DNA of 5,746 nucleotides from DATFHX01 sp035247945 (GTDB lineage: Bacteria; Patescibacteriota; Saccharimonadia; Saccharimonadales; Saccharimonadaceae): NCBI GenBank assembly GCA_035247945.1, contig DATFHX010000013.1, positions 1-5,746 of the forward strand. The letters run 5' to 3'. Both the position numbers and the translations under genes were made by a program. The notes beneath the pieces were generated by a model, which was not told the DNA's origin, made no database searches, and saw only the letters and a program-made list of their open reading frames with translations. Positions 4,994 through 5,746 of the stretch are shown in pieces (the first letter of the stretch is position 1; each line of letters begins with the position of its first letter).

Positions 4994-5004
4994 ATTATAT
5001 ACCA
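4994..5004 (-). promoter_or_regulatory. -10 region of the DUF3152 operon
   Basis: On the minus strand a perfect TATAAT (4994-4999) overlaps an extended -10 reading TG-G-TATATA (4996-5004). No -35 match exists at 17 bp, where the rRNA terminator stem lies. The start would fall about 2-6 nt before the ATG at 4984, so the mRNA is near-leaderless; an AAGG 5 nt before the ATG could serve read-through transcripts. Confidence 0.55.
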
Positions 5005-5038
5005 GAAAAAGAAAGAGAGCCTCCTATTCGGAGGCTCT
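5004..5038 (-). terminator. rRNA operon terminator
   Basis: AGAGCCTCC and GGAGGCTCT (5016-5024 with 5030-5038) form a 9-bp GC-rich stem with a 5-base loop. On the minus strand it is followed by a pyrimidine run, TCTTTCTTTTTC, ten bases after the 3' end of 5S. This is the expected end of the rRNA transcript. Confidence 0.85.
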
Positions 5039-5047
5039 TCTTTATAA

Positions 5048-5156
5048 TTCGGCACCGTGCTAGTTTCCCACTTGTGGCAGTATAATCGCCGCTGCTGAGC
5101 TTGACTTCTGTGTTCGGAATGAGAACAGGTATTTCCTCAGCGCCATGGGCACCGAA
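5048..5156 (-). rRNA. rrf: 5S ribosomal RNA
   Basis: The complement shows the conserved loop B/helix III segment CCGAACACAGAAGTCAAGC (5098-5116). The ends, TTCGGTGCC and GGTGCCGAA, pair as helix I with two wobble pairs, which fixes a molecule of about 109 nt. It lies downstream of 23S on the same strand and is followed by the operon terminator. Exact ends could shift by one to three bases. Confidence 0.93.
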
Positions 5157-5349
5157 GTAAGGTCTTTTGAGCACTTTGGGCTGATATTAAAACATCAGTG
5201 GGCCAAAGACCTTGCTTCGATGTCCTTGAAATGGACACGGATATGTAAGTTTTTAAACTGACATTGGTGATACTCACCAATTACTAGTTAAGTCTACCTC
5301 ATCACCCACGCTAGCGCAAGCACTAGCAGTAGTGACAAGGACATAAAAA
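5157..5349 (-). other. 23S-5S spacer with processing-type stems
   Basis: About 190 nt with no gene and no tRNA. It holds a 9-bp perfect inverted repeat (5159-5167 with 5205-5213), inside which CTGAT (5181-5185) pairs with ATCAG (5194-5198). It also holds an 8-bp hairpin with a 3-base loop (5263-5270 with 5274-5281), a 5-bp hairpin (5221-5225 with 5233-5237) and a GCTAG/CTAGC stem near 5310-5330. These are probably RNA processing structures for releasing 23S and 5S. Confidence 0.65.

Positions 5350-5746
<397 letters not shown>

Overview
The window looks like a chromosome segment of a Patescibacteria/CPR bacterium, most likely Candidatus Saccharibacteria (TM7). The clues are an 80-residue KGG-repeat protein of the kind common in that group, a compact ROK kinase coupled to a small HELGH/zinc-ribbon protein, a DUF3152-type secreted metalloprotease (a family best known from Actinobacteria, the usual hosts of Saccharibacteria), very short intergenic spaces and near-leaderless genes. 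TGA works as a stop (LPXTG-like gene and the protease gene), so the Gly-TGA code of Gracilibacteria/Absconditabacteria is unlikely. The assignment rests on recognition of families, not on a search.

Left part (1-1705, minus strand): the 5' 356 codons of rpsA (ribosomal protein S1, four S1 domains visible) run off the left edge. rpsA has its own promoter, whose -35 box sits on the stop codon of the upstream gene, and a structured leader. Upstream of it lies a 140-aa surface protein with an N-terminal membrane segment, a Ser/Glu/Lys-rich linker and a C-terminal LPKTG sorting signal. Its promoter is back to back with that of the next block.

Middle (1658-2936, plus strand): a ROK-family sugar kinase lacking the family zinc-cysteine motif is followed, with overlapping reading frames, by an ImmA/IrrE-like HELGH protein with a C-terminal zinc ribbon. 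A strong hairpin terminator built from the last codons of that gene ends the operon. It also faces the convergent KGG gene (2947-3189, minus), which has a near-consensus promoter.

Region 3190-3500 has no protein gene. It carries two divergent promoters: one for the KGG gene, and one (TTGCCA-17-TATTAT) driving a roughly 70-nt transcript made of a 9-bp hairpin plus an intrinsic terminator. This is a good candidate for an unrecognised small RNA. An imperfect 15/16-nt dyad encloses its promoter.

Right part (3501-5746, minus strand): the end of an rRNA operon (3' about 400 nt of 23S, a structured 23S-5S spacer, 5S, terminator) is followed at once by a two-gene operon: a secreted metzincin-like DUF3152 protease and, coupled through an ATGA overlap, a single-pass membrane protein with a long helical outer domain and no recognised family. 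The protease/partner pair and the small RNA are the least explained parts of the window.
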